Under the pieces are notes generated by a model, which was given only the letters and a program-made list of their open reading frames with translations, did not search any database and was not told where the DNA came from. A DNA stretch of 64,000 bases from Clostridium fermenticellae (lineage in GTDB: Bacteria > Bacillota > Clostridia > Clostridiales > Clostridiaceae): the NCBI RefSeq assembly GCF_003600355.1, contig NZ_CP032416.1, positions 2,190,183 through 2,254,182 on the forward strand, given 5' to 3'. The number at the start of each line of letters is the position of its first letter. The stretch's first letter is position 1. Below are positions 1 to 9,402 of this stretch, piece after piece. A program made the position numbers and the translations under genes.

Positions 1-618
1 AGCCCATCCATTCGAGGCATTATTTAATATTTGTGCACATTGTTTTGTCACAGTAAATTCTAAGTTACTTTCTAAAAACTTTTTTGTATCTTCTAGGGAA
101 AATACAAGTTCTTCTCCAAATATTTCTGTAACTTCTCCATCCAATCTTAATTTAGACACATTTATATTTAATCTTTCCCTACTCACAGCTATTATATGAA
201 CATTATTAGGTACACTGTAAACAAATTTTTTTATTTGATCAAGTACATTCTCATCCTTTATAACTTGCAAATTATCAAACACAAATATCATGTTTTTATC
301 TAATGACAAAATATTTTCTAATTTCAAATTTGCTAACGAATCAGATTGACCTTGAACAGCTAAAGTAACTGTTTTCCAAAAAATGTCCTGATTATTATCT
401 CTCTCATTTAACGATATCCATATAATATTATCCTCTAAATTTCTTGAGTATATCCATGACATAACAACTGTAGTTTTTCCACTTCCGGCTTTAGCGGATA
501 TAATCGTAAATTTTTTATTCAAAGCATTATCCAACTTATTCAAAACTTTTTTTATGCCAACAACTTTGTTCTTCCTTTTAGGAATCATAAATTTATTTTT
601 ATAACTATAATCTAACAT
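1..618 (-). CDS. MalT/LuxR-type signal-transduction ATPase regulator, partial
   Basis: This gene runs off the left edge, so only its first 206 codons are present. The start is the ATG at 618, preceded by AGGAG. A Walker A motif (AKAGSGKTT, about residues 42-50) and a Walker B-like run (MIFVFDNLQ) mark a STAND-type NTPase domain. Its order, with a short basic N-terminal segment before the P-loop, matches MalT-like LuxR regulators, which normally continue with TPR repeats and a C-terminal LuxR helix-turn-helix. Those parts lie outside the window, so the DNA-binding end is inferred from the family. It follows pepT by 22 bases on the same strand and is probably co-transcribed with it. Confidence 0.75.
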   Translation of the reverse strand, partial: MLDYSYKNKFMIPKRKNKVVGIKKVLNKLDNALNKKFTIISAKAGSGKTTVVMSWIYSRNLEDNIIWISLNERDNNQDIFWKTVTLAVQGQSDSLANLKLENILSLDKNMIFVFDNLQVIKDENVLDQIKKFVYSVPNNVHIIAVSRERLNINVSKLRLDGEVTEIFGEELVFSLEDTKKFLESNLEFTVTKQCAQILNNASNGWA

Positions 619-640
619 TTTATTATTCTCCTAAAATACC

Positions 641-1867
641 TTATATTTCTGCAAATAAATCAATTATCTTCAATATTACTTCCACAGACTTTTCCATACA
701 ATAGGTCGAAATATACTCATATTTGCTATGAATATTATGTGCTCCTGTAAATATATTTGGTGTTGGCAGTCCCATATATGAGAGTTTAGCTCCATCTGTT
801 CCTCCTCTTAACGGCGTTACATCCGGAAATAAATTAACTTCCTTTATAGCTTCAACAGCAATATCAACAATATATTTTTCAGGTTCTATTTTTTCCTTCA
901 TATTTCTGTATTGTTCAGTTATATAAAGTTTTGCTGTACCCCTGCCATATTTTCCATTTACACGCTTTACCAGATCACAAATAAAATTTTTTCTCTTTTC
1001 AAAATTATAGTTGTCAAAATCCCTTATCAAATAACTAATTTCTGTCCTTTCTACCTTTCCATTTATCGACGCAGGATGATAAAATCCATCAAGTCCTTCT
1101 GTACTCTCTGGAGTTTCATTTTCCGGGAACATACTCATAATCTCCGATGCAATCCTAAGCGAGTTTACCATTTTACCTTTTGCCTCACCAGTTTGAGCAT
1201 TCCTTCCTTTTATTATTATTTTAGCACTAGCTGCATTAAAGTTTTCATACTTCAAATCCCCAATCGATTCCCCATCTACTGTATAAGCCAAATCAGCATT
1301 AAATTTTTCTACATCAAAATATTCTCCGATTTTTCCTATTTCTTCATCCGTAGTAAATGCAACTCTTATTGGTCCATGTTTAATCCTGGGATTTTTTATT
1401 AAGTATTCCATTGCAGTAATAATTTCTGCTATACCAGCTTTATCATCCGCACCAAGCAAAGTAGTCCCATCGGTTGTGATTAATGTCTGCCCTATGTAAT
1501 TCTTCAGCTCTGAAAATTTTTTTGGTGAAAGTATTATATTTTCTGATTCATTTAACAATATATCTTCACCATTATATGCCTCTACAAATTTCGGATTCAC
1601 ATTGGCACCAGAAACTTGAGGATGTGTATCTATATGAGCAATAAAACCCACAACTGGAACATCTTTAGTTATATTTGCCGGCAATGTAGCCATTATGTAT
1701 CCGTTCTGATCCATACAAACATCCTCCATTCCAATATCCTTTAATTCACGGCAGATTTCTGAGGCCAGTTCAATCTGTCCTTTTGTAGTTGGAATAGTTT
1801 TTGAACTTTCATCCGATCTTGTATCATATTTTACATATCTAACAAACCTTTTTACAACATTAGACAT
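641..1867 (-). CDS. pepT: Peptidase T (tripeptide aminopeptidase)
   Basis: A cytoplasmic zinc exopeptidase of family M20B that removes the N-terminal residue from tripeptides. At 408 residues it has the normal family length. The two-metal site is visible: His78 and Asp80 in AHIDTH, the Asp in GADDKAG, the Glu pair in TTDEEIG, the Asp in YTVDGE and the late His in TGAHNIHSKYE. The start ATG at 1867 has AGGAG a few bases upstream. It leads a short leftward unit with the MalT-like regulator, and its promoter region is shared with the divergent Crp/Fnr gene. Nothing looks broken. Confidence 0.95.
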   Translation of the reverse strand: MSNVVKRFVRYVKYDTRSDESSKTIPTTKGQIELASEICRELKDIGMEDVCMDQNGYIMATLPANITKDVPVVGFIAHIDTHPQVSGANVNPKFVEAYNGEDILLNESENIILSPKKFSELKNYIGQTLITTDGTTLLGADDKAGIAEIITAMEYLIKNPRIKHGPIRVAFTTDEEIGKIGEYFDVEKFNADLAYTVDGESIGDLKYENFNAASAKIIIKGRNAQTGEAKGKMVNSLRIASEIMSMFPENETPESTEGLDGFYHPASINGKVERTEISYLIRDFDNYNFEKRKNFICDLVKRVNGKYGRGTAKLYITEQYRNMKEKIEPEKYIVDIAVEAIKEVNLFPDVTPLRGGTDGAKLSYMGLPTPNIFTGAHNIHSKYEYISTYCMEKSVEVILKIIDLFAEI

Positions 1868-2021
1868 AAATAATTTCTCCTAAATATAAAAATAGAATCA
1901 GTCTAAATTATTATCAAATATAGGCTAATTCTATTATATCACTATAATTTAGTTTATTTTATTTTAGATAATATGTTATATTGTAATTATAAGATTATGT
2001 ATAAGCAGAGGTGATTCATAC

Positions 2022-2714
2022 ATGTTTGAACAATATACTGATATATTATCAAAATGTGCTATATTTAATAATATCGCAAAACCTAATATAAATATAATGC
2101 TTGATTGTATCAAACCTAAAATAAGTAATTTTAAAAAAAACGAATTTATTGCTATGAAAGGTGACAACTTTAAGAGTATCGGTATTGTAATATATGGAAA
2201 TGTATCTATTGTAAAGGAAAATCTCTCTGGAGACAGGATGCTAATGACAGCACTAAGTCCAGGTGGTATATTTGGAGAGATGGCTGTATTTTCAAAGAAA
2301 GCATTGCTCCCAGCTACAGTTGAAGCACACGATAACTGTTCAATACTTTTTCTACCAGGTGACAAAATAATATCACCTTGCTCTAAAACTTGTCAATGGC
2401 ACAGTCAATTAATAAGTAATATGCTTATGATTATATCGGATAAAGCTTTAAAACTTAATAAACATATTGAGTATCTTAATATAAAGAGCATACGCTCCAA
2501 AATAAGTACTTTTCTTACAGATGAATATAAAATTCATAAGAAAGATACATTTAAACTATCACTCAATAGAAATGAACTTGCTAATTTTTTTAATGTGTCT
2601 AGACCTTCACTTTCAAGAGAAATGTGCAGCATGAGGGACGAAGGACTTATTGATTTTCACAAATCATCAATTCACATTATAGATATAGAAACATTAAAGG
2701 ATATGTCAGAATAG
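2022..2714 (+). CDS. Crp/Fnr family transcriptional regulator
   Basis: This 230-residue protein has an N-terminal cyclic-nucleotide-binding-type beta-barrel (about 15-125, with the GGIFGEMAVF phosphate-cassette-like segment) and a C-terminal winged helix-turn-helix (about 165-220, with NELANFFNVSRPSLSREM as recognition region). A CX3C pair (CSKTC) lies after the barrel, where Fnr-type sensors may carry redox-active cysteines, but the four-Cys Fnr pattern is absent. RBS AGAGGTG precedes the ATG. The nearby hemerythrin-like gene and hcp suggest a nitrosative or redox-stress regulator of the HcpR type; this is inference from neighbourhood. Confidence 0.85.
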   Translation: MFEQYTDILSKCAIFNNIAKPNINIMLDCIKPKISNFKKNEFIAMKGDNFKSIGIVIYGNVSIVKENLSGDRMLMTALSPGGIFGEMAVFSKKALLPATVEAHDNCSILFLPGDKIISPCSKTCQWHSQLISNMLMIISDKALKLNKHIEYLNIKSIRSKISTFLTDEYKIHKKDTFKLSLNRNELANFFNVSRPSLSREMCSMRDEGLIDFHKSSIHIIDIETLKDMSE

Positions 2715-2793
2715 CAATATTATCATATAATTATAAATTCTACCCATGCAGCACATTGTTATAATTTAGCAAACAGGTTCATCCTACATCATT

Positions 2794-3210
2794 TTAATCG
2801 AGAAGAGGATACAACTCTTTTTCTTCTCTATTAATCCTGTCCATTAACAACTTAAATACCTGCTCTGTATCTACATTAAACTTTTGCAAATTATCTTTAA
2901 TCTTACTAGCAGTATTATAGTTTGATTTATACTTTTCATATATAGGACTGAACTTATTCATCTCCTCATAATAATTTTTGCCAAATAAATTCAATTTTGG
3001 ATTTTCACTTTCCAAAAGATGCGGATAAAGATACTTGTCCTCACTCAATAAATGTATCTTAAGCTTGCCAGAAACAGTATTTATACTTTTTACGATTTCA
3101 TGGACATTTTTTTCCACAGTGGCTTTATCAACATTGTCCAATATATAATTTGATGATTTAGTAATTTCTACATGCTGTCTTTTAAGATCCTTAATATTCA
3201 TATCACTCAC
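2794..3210 (-). CDS. Hemerythrin HHE domain protein
   Basis: A 138-residue, all-helical protein with an HHE cation-binding pattern: His in RQHVEI near the N-terminus, HLLSEDKYLYPHL in the middle and the closing REEKELYPLLD. Such proteins bind a non-heme di-iron centre and handle oxygen, NO or iron. The end resembles the ScdA/Ric repair family, but the N-terminal ScdA domain is absent. It lies between the Crp/Fnr gene (convergent) and hcp (same strand). An inverted repeat at 3274-3303 lies in its upstream region. The exact role is not readable from sequence. Confidence 0.8.
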   Translation of the reverse strand: MSDMNIKDLKRQHVEITKSSNYILDNVDKATVEKNVHEIVKSINTVSGKLKIHLLSEDKYLYPHLLESENPKLNLFGKNYYEEMNKFSPIYEKYKSNYNTASKIKDNLQKFNVDTEQVFKLLMDRINREEKELYPLLD

Positions 3211-3273
3211 CCCACCAAAATTTATTATCTATTTACTTTAAAAACTTAATATATTGTTTCCTGACTATTAAAT

Positions 3274-3303
3274 TCTCTAATAGTAATATAATGCTATTAG
3301 AGA
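3274..3303. promoter_or_regulatory. Inverted repeat upstream of the hemerythrin gene (candidate operator)
   Basis: Perfect 10-bp arms TCTCTAATAG and CTATTAGAGA are separated by 10 bases, about 65 bases upstream of the hemerythrin start. There is no T-run after either arm, so an operator is at least as likely as a terminator. The inner AATAG/CTATT halves also occur in the palindrome in front of hcp. Confidence 0.4.
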
Positions 3304-3382
3304 TAAAAGTATGTAACATATATTACTATTCTACCATTTTTAATGTTCTTATAAGAATTCACAATATCTTGGAAGTATAAAG

Positions 3383-3427
3383 TATGGATAAATTAGCAGA
3401 GTATCATATTCTGCTAATTTATCCATA
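3383..3427 (-). terminator. Long hairpin downstream of hcp
   Basis: Perfect 18-bp arms (TATGGATAAATTAGCAGA and its complement) flank a 9-base loop, beginning 23 bases after the hcp stop. The strength and position fit a transcription end for hcp, although the usual T-run is missing on that strand. Confidence 0.6.
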
Positions 3428-3449
3428 TAAATAAGTGCGCTTTAAGGAA

Positions 3450-5102
3450 TTATTTCGTTTGATTTAATGCACTATTTAAATCATCCTGTGCTGTACTTAT
3501 GGGTTTTATATCAAAAGTTTCAACCAAATACTGAAGTACATTCGGAGATATAAATGCTGGTAATGTCGGTCCCAGATATATTCCCTTTATTCCAAGTGAC
3601 AAAAGTGCCAGCAAATCAGCTACAGCCTTCTGTTCATACCAGGACAGTATAATTGTAAGAGGCAGAGAATTAACATCTGTATTAAAGGCATCTGCTAAAG
3701 CTGTGGCAATTCTGACCGCTGAATAAGCATCATTGCATTGACCAACATCCAATAGTCGTGGTAATCCTGCGACTGTACCAAAATTCATCTTATTAAATCT
3801 ATATTTACCACAAGCTAGAGTGAGAATTATACAATCTTCCGGAACTAACTTGGCAAATTCTGAATAGTAGTTTCTCCCAGGTCTTGCCCCATCACAGCCT
3901 CCTATCAAGAAAAAATGTCTTATCTTTCCTTCCTTAACTGCATTTACTATATCCCCGGCATGCGACAATGCTGCATCATGTCCAAAACCTACCAGTATTT
4001 CTTTCTCCTCCTGATCCTCTTTAAAACCTCCCAATTCCAGTGCTTTATTTATTATCTCACTAAAATCCTTAATTCCATCCTCTAAGACATCAATATGTTT
4101 TACTCCATCCCAGCCAACGACATTAGTTGAAAATATTCTATCTTTATATGTTTCTCTCGGTCTCATCATACAATTTGTTGTCATTAAAATGCATCCAGGT
4201 ATTCCATCAAACTCTTTTTGTTGATTCTGCCATGCAGATCCAAAATTTCCAACCAAATGCTTATACTTTTTTAATCCTGGATATCCGTGTGATGGAAGCA
4301 TTTCTCCGTGAGTATAGATATTAATTCCTTTATCCTCTGTCTGCTTTAAAAGCATTTCCAAATCCTTTAAATCATGTCCAGACACTATAATAAATGGGCC
4401 TTTTTTTATATTTACATTTACCTTGTGAGGTGAGGGATTTTCATAAGTATCAGTATTGGCTTTATCCAAAGTCTGCATTACCTGCACAGCCATATCTCCT
4501 ACTCTCATAGTCATACGAATCATATCTTCAAGAGTCAAATTATCATTTGTAGTAGACTCAAGTCCTAAAAAATAAATATTGTCTACCTGCTCATTATCAT
4601 AACCAAGAAATCTTGCCTGATGACCATAAGCACTTATACCTTTTAATCCATACAATATAGTTGATCTCAGCGAGCGAATGTCAGCATCAATACTCTGATC
4701 ATACATAATACCGGCCTTTACTGAATCCTTTAACATAGCTTCTTTGCTGTCACTTAAATTATATGTAGCTGCATCTGCATAATCCCCTTTAGGTGCCTGT
4801 TTTCTTATAACTTCTTTTATTTTCTGAGATTCTTTTAATAATTTCATATGAACCTCAGCATCAAAATTTACATTTGTCAGTGTCGTAAATAAACTATTTT
4901 CCACAAATTTCACTATCTCTTTATCGATAGTTTTCCCATTTTCAATAAGTGGTTTAGCATAGCACGATATTCCCTTTAGTTGATATATAAGTAAATCCTG
5001 TAGATTTGCAATTTCAGGTGTTTTCCCACAAACACCAATTTTTGTACATCCCTTACCACCAGCTGTCTGTTCACATTGATAACAAAACATTGAATTCTCC
5101 AT
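3450..5102 (-). CDS. hcp: Hybrid-cluster protein (hydroxylamine reductase / NO-defence enzyme)
   Basis: A cytoplasmic iron-sulfur enzyme of about 550 residues. The N-terminal CX2CX8CX5C motif (CYQC...GC...VC) binds the cubane cluster and is the type found in anaerobes. Ligands of the hybrid cluster are recognisable: His in AYGHQAR, Glu in THGEMLPSHGYP, Cys in TTNCMMRP, Cys in ACGKYRF, Cys in DVGQCNDAYS and Glu in SWYEQKAVA. It reduces hydroxylamine in vitro and nitric oxide in vivo in characterised relatives. Two in-frame ATGs are possible: 5108 is only two bases from AAGGAG, so 5102 (eight bases) is preferred. The 26-bp palindrome just upstream and the nearby Crp/Fnr gene suggest stress-induced expression. 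Confidence 0.95.
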   Translation of the reverse strand: MENSMFCYQCEQTAGGKGCTKIGVCGKTPEIANLQDLLIYQLKGISCYAKPLIENGKTIDKEIVKFVENSLFTTLTNVNFDAEVHMKLLKESQKIKEVIRKQAPKGDYADAATYNLSDSKEAMLKDSVKAGIMYDQSIDADIRSLRSTILYGLKGISAYGHQARFLGYDNEQVDNIYFLGLESTTNDNLTLEDMIRMTMRVGDMAVQVMQTLDKANTDTYENPSPHKVNVNIKKGPFIIVSGHDLKDLEMLLKQTEDKGINIYTHGEMLPSHGYPGLKKYKHLVGNFGSAWQNQQKEFDGIPGCILMTTNCMMRPRETYKDRIFSTNVVGWDGVKHIDVLEDGIKDFSEIINKALELGGFKEDQEEKEILVGFGHDAALSHAGDIVNAVKEGKIRHFFLIGGCDGARPGRNYYSEFAKLVPEDCIILTLACGKYRFNKMNFGTVAGLPRLLDVGQCNDAYSAVRIATALADAFNTDVNSLPLTIILSWYEQKAVADLLALLSLGIKGIYLGPTLPAFISPNVLQYLVETFDIKPISTAQDDLNSALNQTK

Positions 5103-5114
5103 ATTCATCTCTCC

Positions 5115-5140
5115 TTATAATAGAATTTCATCTATTATAA
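5115..5140. promoter_or_regulatory. Palindrome immediately upstream of hcp
   Basis: Perfect 10-bp arms TTATAATAGA and TCTATTATAA around a 6-base spacer. It touches the hcp RBS, so a bound protein would block expression. The motif shares the AATAG...CTATT core with the repeat ahead of the hemerythrin gene. A regulator site is inferred; the neighbouring Crp/Fnr protein is only a candidate. Confidence 0.45.
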
Positions 5141-5168
5141 TATCTCCCAATATCTCTTAAATTATAGA

Positions 5169-5867
5169 TTAATTATCCACCAATCTGTATCCAACTCCAA
5201 CTTCGGTATAAATGTACTGCGGCTGAGCTGGGTTCTTTTCTATTTTTCTTCTGAGACTTGCCATAAAAACTCTAAGGGACTGAGTTTCATTTCCAACTGG
5301 CAATACCCATATCTTTTTAATTATGAAGTTGTGAGTCAAAACCTTTCCTGGAAATTCACAAAGGAGCGCCATTATTTTATATTCCATTGGAGTTAAATGT
5401 ATTTCTTCATTGTCTATTGTCACCTTTCTCTTATTAAAATCAACAACTAAATCTTTGACTTTAAATACTCCTATATTCTTCTTGTCATTGCCATTCATCA
5501 TGCTGTGCCTTAAAGACACCCTGATTCTGGCTAATAATTCACCAATTCCAAAAGGTTTTGTAAGATAATCATCTGCTCCATTATCTAAAGCTTCTATTTT
5601 TTGCCTTTCATTTTCTCTCGCAGAAACAACTATTATAGGGACTTTAGACCATTCTCTTACTTTTCTTATCACATTAATGCCATCCATATCTGGAAGCCCT
5701 AAATCAAGTATTATTAAATCAGGTTTATGTGACATCGTAAGTACAATAGCTTCTGCCCCCTTATCTGTTTCTATATAATTAAAGCCTTGAACTTTTAAAG
5801 ATGCCGTTATAAAATTTCTTATAGGTTTATCATCTTCTACGACAAGTATATAAGCTTTATTGTTCAT
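5169..5867 (-). CDS. kdpE: KdpE response regulator
   Basis: An OmpR/PhoB-type regulator of 232 residues: receiver domain with acidic pair (EDD, 11-13), phospho-acceptor Asp55 (ILDLGLPD) and conserved Lys in YLTKPF, then a winged-helix DNA-binding domain ending in the family's YTEVGVGYRL. It is the partner of KdpD and activates the kdp operon under potassium limitation or salt stress. The start chosen is the ATG at 5867 with an excellent AAAGGAGGATA; a longer open frame begins inside kdpD but has no RBS. Start and kdpD stop overlap by 11 bases, indicating translational coupling. Confidence 0.95.
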   Translation of the reverse strand: MNNKAYILVVEDDKPIRNFITASLKVQGFNYIETDKGAEAIVLTMSHKPDLIILDLGLPDMDGINVIRKVREWSKVPIIVVSARENERQKIEALDNGADDYLTKPFGIGELLARIRVSLRHSMMNGNDKKNIGVFKVKDLVVDFNKRKVTIDNEEIHLTPMEYKIMALLCEFPGKVLTHNFIIKKIWVLPVGNETQSLRVFMASLRRKIEKNPAQPQYIYTEVGVGYRLVDN

Positions 5868-8571
5868 CTCTATCCTCCTTTGGAATATTAAATTTAAAAA
5901 TAGCACCCCTTTTGTCTACTCGATTTTCAGCAGTAATCCTTCCACCATGTGCTTCAACTATAGATTTGCAAATTGCAAGTCCAAGTCCAACACCTCTTCT
6001 CGAGTCAGATACCTTATCTCCATTGGTAAAAAATCTGTCAAAAATATATGGTAATATATCATTTGATATACCCATACCATTATCAGTTACTTCAAAAATA
6101 ATATTTTTTTTATCCTCAAGTACTTTAATCTCAATTAAAGAATTTTTTGGTGTAAATTTGATGGCATTGTCAACTAAATTTACAATAACCTGTTCAATTA
6201 AATTTCCATCCATTGGTGCCATTATTACATCCTCTGGTAGTTTTACTTTTATTTCATGATGTTTTGAACGTTTTGAAACTCTCTGAACCGCCTCATATAC
6301 CACCTCTTCTATTAGTTCCGTTTCCTTTTTAATTCTTATTTTTCCACCATCGAAACGCGTCATACTGAGCAAATTTTCCACTAACCTTATAAGCCATTCG
6401 GTATCGTCGTATATCCCTTGGAGCAACTCACGTCTAGTTGAATCTGATATAAGGTCTCCAGTTTCTATAATAGTACTAACTGATCCCTTAATTCCTGCAA
6501 GGGGACTTCTTAAATCATGAGATATGGATCTTAAAAGATTGTTTCTAAGTTTCTCACTTTCAATCTCCAAGTTTGATTTCTTCTGCGTTTCTGCTAATAT
6601 CTCTCTATCCAGTGCTATATAAATTTGACTTGCAATTGTTTCGAAAATAAACTTTTGTTCCGGTTTTAAGGATTCACTAATACACGAAATGCCTATGACT
6701 CCTAAAACTTTGCCATGGTTCTCTAAAGGCATATAGTACCCCTTAGCTCCATGAAATGTATTTGTACCAGCTCCTGACTCCTTGTTATTTAAAAATGTCC
6801 AATAAGCAACTGCCTCTTCATCTTTACTCAATAAAGTTCTGTCTCTATCACCATTGTCTCCAGTATAAATAAATGGAGTTGATAGTTTGTTTTCCTGTCC
6901 TAGATAACAAATAACCGTTCTTTCAAGAAGTCTTGACAAATACTTTATGCCTATACTTACAACATCTGCAGTACCTGTTGCACTTAAAAGTTTTTTACTC
7001 GTCCTATACAATATCTGTGTTCTTTTTTCTCTTCTTGAAGAATTAACAGCCTCTCTCTGAATTTTATTTGTAAGAGTTCCTATAGTAAAAGTCACAACAA
7101 ACATTATAGGGAAAGTTGCAAGATAGCTTTTATCATAAAACTCCATAGAATACCTAGGTTCTGTAAAAAGATAATTAAATATAAATATACTTACAAATGA
7201 ACATATAAATCCTAAAATATACCCTCTGGACTTTATATTTATAATAATAACACCCAGTATAAAAATCATAATAACATTAGTAGAGTTAAAGCCCAAATGT
7301 TGTATAAAAAGTGAAATAAGTGTTGTGATAAGCATTATCAATCCAGCTATTAAAATTTCCATTTTTGATATATTAAATTTATATTTACTTTTCTTTATAA
7401 TATTTTTTCTCTCTTTTTTAAAATCCAAATTTGGTATAACATATACATCGATATACGAATTTGAATCCATTAGCCTATCAACTATGTCCTTTGCATAAAG
7501 ATGAAATAAGTTTTTGGGATTTTTATTATTTTTTCCTATAATTATCTTTGTCACATTCCTGAATTTTGCATATTGGATTATTTGTTCAACTGCATCATCA
7601 CCATAAACTGTTACAACTTCCCCACTGAGCTCTTTTGCCAAATTGAAATGAGAATTTAATCTGTCCCTGTCCTCTTTGTTTAAATCTTTAGATTTTGCAG
7701 TTTCAACGTAAAGTGCAATCCATTTGGAATGATGTGCTTCAGCCATTCTCGTTGCTGTTCTTATGACCCTTGCAGATGACGGCGACGGAGAGATGCACGC
7801 AAGAACTACATCAGATGTCGGCATTACAGTTATCTGGCTTCTTGACATTCTTACACTTTCAACCTCATAGTTTATCCTGTCCGCTGTTCTTCTGAGTGCA
7901 ATTTCTCTAAGTGCAAACAAATTATTTTTAGTAAAAAAATTACTAAAAGCCTTTCTCGTCTGATCTTTGCCATACACCTTTCCCTCACTAAACCTATTTA
8001 AAAGTTCATCTGGCTCTATATCTATAAGTTCCACTTTATCAGCATCATCAAATACTTTATCAGGTACTGTTTCTCTGACAACAACATGGGTTATACTTTC
8101 GACTATATCATTTAAACTTTCTATATGCTGAACATTTAAAGTCGTATATACATTTATCCCTTCATCTAAAAGTTCATACACATCCTGCCATCTTTTTCTA
8201 TGTCTTTTAGTAGAAGCATTAGTATGTGCAAGTTCATCAACAAGTATTATATCTGGTTTTCTGTGAAGTGCCTTATCCAAATCAAATTCTTTTAAGGTAA
8301 CACCTTTATAATTAATAACCTTAACCCCTATATCTTCAATTCCATGAGCCAAAGCCATAGTCTCAGGTCTATCATGAGGCTCTACATACCCAATCACTAT
8401 ATCTCTGCCTAGTTTTTTTAAATCCTGAGCCTCCATGAGCATGGCATAACTCTTTCCAACTCCCGCAGCATAACCAAAGAATATTTTAAGTTTTCCCTTT
8501 GAAGTTCTAACTTCTTCTTTTTTTATTTGCTTTAAAAGATAATTGGGGTCCGGTCTATCATTTATATCTAT
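5857..8571 (-). CDS. kdpD: KdpD sensor histidine kinase, apparent ATA start
   Basis: Domains in order are an N-terminal KdpD domain with P-loop GYAAGVGKS (33-41) and DELAHTN, a universal-stress-protein-like domain, four membrane segments (roughly residues 390-500), a GAF-like domain, HisKA with the phospho-His in SHDLRSPLAG, and HATPase. The N-terminal sequence (NDRPDPNYLLKQIKKEE) fits the family. Reading back from it there is no ATG, GTG or TTG before an in-frame TAA at 8574-8572. The only well-placed codon is ATA at 8571, eight bases after GGGAG. The next ATG (8442) would remove the P-loop. Length is 904 residues from ATA. Either a rare start, an ATG-to-ATA mutation or a sequencing error. 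Confidence 0.88.
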   Translation of the reverse strand: MDINDRPDPNYLLKQIKKEEVRTSKGKLKIFFGYAAGVGKSYAMLMEAQDLKKLGRDIVIGYVEPHDRPETMALAHGIEDIGVKVINYKGVTLKEFDLDKALHRKPDIILVDELAHTNASTKRHRKRWQDVYELLDEGINVYTTLNVQHIESLNDIVESITHVVVRETVPDKVFDDADKVELIDIEPDELLNRFSEGKVYGKDQTRKAFSNFFTKNNLFALREIALRRTADRINYEVESVRMSRSQITVMPTSDVVLACISPSPSSARVIRTATRMAEAHHSKWIALYVETAKSKDLNKEDRDRLNSHFNLAKELSGEVVTVYGDDAVEQIIQYAKFRNVTKIIIGKNNKNPKNLFHLYAKDIVDRLMDSNSYIDVYVIPNLDFKKERKNIIKKSKYKFNISKMEILIAGLIMLITTLISLFIQHLGFNSTNVIMIFILGVIIINIKSRGYILGFICSFVSIFIFNYLFTEPRYSMEFYDKSYLATFPIMFVVTFTIGTLTNKIQREAVNSSRREKRTQILYRTSKKLLSATGTADVVSIGIKYLSRLLERTVICYLGQENKLSTPFIYTGDNGDRDRTLLSKDEEAVAYWTFLNNKESGAGTNTFHGAKGYYMPLENHGKVLGVIGISCISESLKPEQKFIFETIASQIYIALDREILAETQKKSNLEIESEKLRNNLLRSISHDLRSPLAGIKGSVSTIIETGDLISDSTRRELLQGIYDDTEWLIRLVENLLSMTRFDGGKIRIKKETELIEEVVYEAVQRVSKRSKHHEIKVKLPEDVIMAPMDGNLIEQVIVNLVDNAIKFTPKNSLIEIKVLEDKKNIIFEVTDNGMGISNDILPYIFDRFFTNGDKVSDSRRGVGLGLAICKSIVEAHGGRITAENRVDKRGAIFKFNIPKEDRDEQ

Positions 8572-8613
8572 TTAAATCACTCCCAATCTTCTTTAAATTT
8601 TATATTTCATTTA

Positions 8614-8674
8614 ATAAGATTATATATTTAATAACATCGATATAAAAGTATATAACTCTATATCGATCTTATTA
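8614..8674 (-). promoter_or_regulatory. Stem-loop in the kdpC-kdpD gap
   Basis: Nested inverted repeats include ATCGATATA (8636-8644) with TATATCGAT (8659-8667), flanked outward by AATAAGAT and ATCTTATT. It lies in the 174-base gap between kdpC and kdpD, so it may partly terminate kdpFABC messages or mark processing. There is no clear T-run. Confidence 0.35.
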
Positions 8675-8745
8675 TCCTTTATAGTATACCTGCCATACAT
8701 ATAAAAAAAAACATTTTTATAAAAATTATTTATAATCTATAAGAA

Positions 8746-9375
8746 CTACTTTTTATTTAAAAGTGAAGCTATTTCAATATTAACCTTCAACACATTGACT
8801 CTTGGTTCCCCAAATATCCCTAATGATTTTTTTTGAGTATACTTATCAATTATTTGTTGGAGATCAGATTCACTTATTCTAGATGCTTTTGAAATTCGTG
8901 GTATTTGAATTTTAGCAGCCTGTGGACTTATATCTGGATCTAATCCTGAACCAGAACTTGTCAAAAGGTCAGTTGGAATATCCTCTTTTTTAACTTCTGG
9001 ATTTGCTTTCAAGAATTCATTTATATCTTTTTCAACCCTCTCTTTCAGCAATTTATTAGAAGGTGCTAAATTTTGCGATCCTGATCTTACACCGCTATAT
9101 GCTGTTTTCCCATTTTTATCTGTTTTAGTATCTTTTTCTGTATAAGTATTATAATTCACAGATGATACCCTTCCTCTCAAAAAACGCGGATCTGTAAAGT
9201 TTTGTCCTATCAATTCAGAGCCTACCTGTTTTCCATCAACTGTTATCATACTTCCATTGGCATTTTTATTAAATACAAGCTGGCTCACTCCTGTCATAAA
9301 TAAAGGATATAAAAGTCCACATAATATCATAAAAACTATACTTATAAAAAACGATTTTTTAATTGTCTTCATCAT
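8746..9375 (-). CDS. kdpC: KdpC subunit of K+-transporting ATPase
   Basis: A single-pass membrane protein of 209 residues; the hydrophobic helix is at about 9-33, the rest extracytoplasmic. Family signatures include [17 protein letters not shown], the [14 protein letters not shown] block and the C-terminal [12 protein letters not shown]. KdpC stabilises the KdpFABC complex and helps nucleotide binding to KdpB. It starts 27 bases after kdpB with RBS AGGAGG. At the family's usual length, apparently intact. Confidence 0.95.
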   Translation of the reverse strand: MMKTIKKSFFISIVFMILCGLLYPLFMTGVSQLVFNKNANGSMITVDGKQVGSELIGQNFTDPRFLRGRVSSVNYNTYTEKDTKTDKNGKTAYSGVRSGSQNLAPSNKLLKERVEKDINEFLKANPEVKKEDIPTDLLTSSGSGLDPDISPQAAKIQIPRISKASRISESDLQQIIDKYTQKKSLGIFGEPRVNVLKVNIEIASLLNKK

Positions 9376-9402
9376 AAAAAACCTCCTTACATAATTATTA
9401 AA

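Noticed and set aside
8559-8561. ATG just inside the kdpD N-terminal region
   Set aside because: It is in another frame and meets TAA after nine codons, so it cannot start KdpD.
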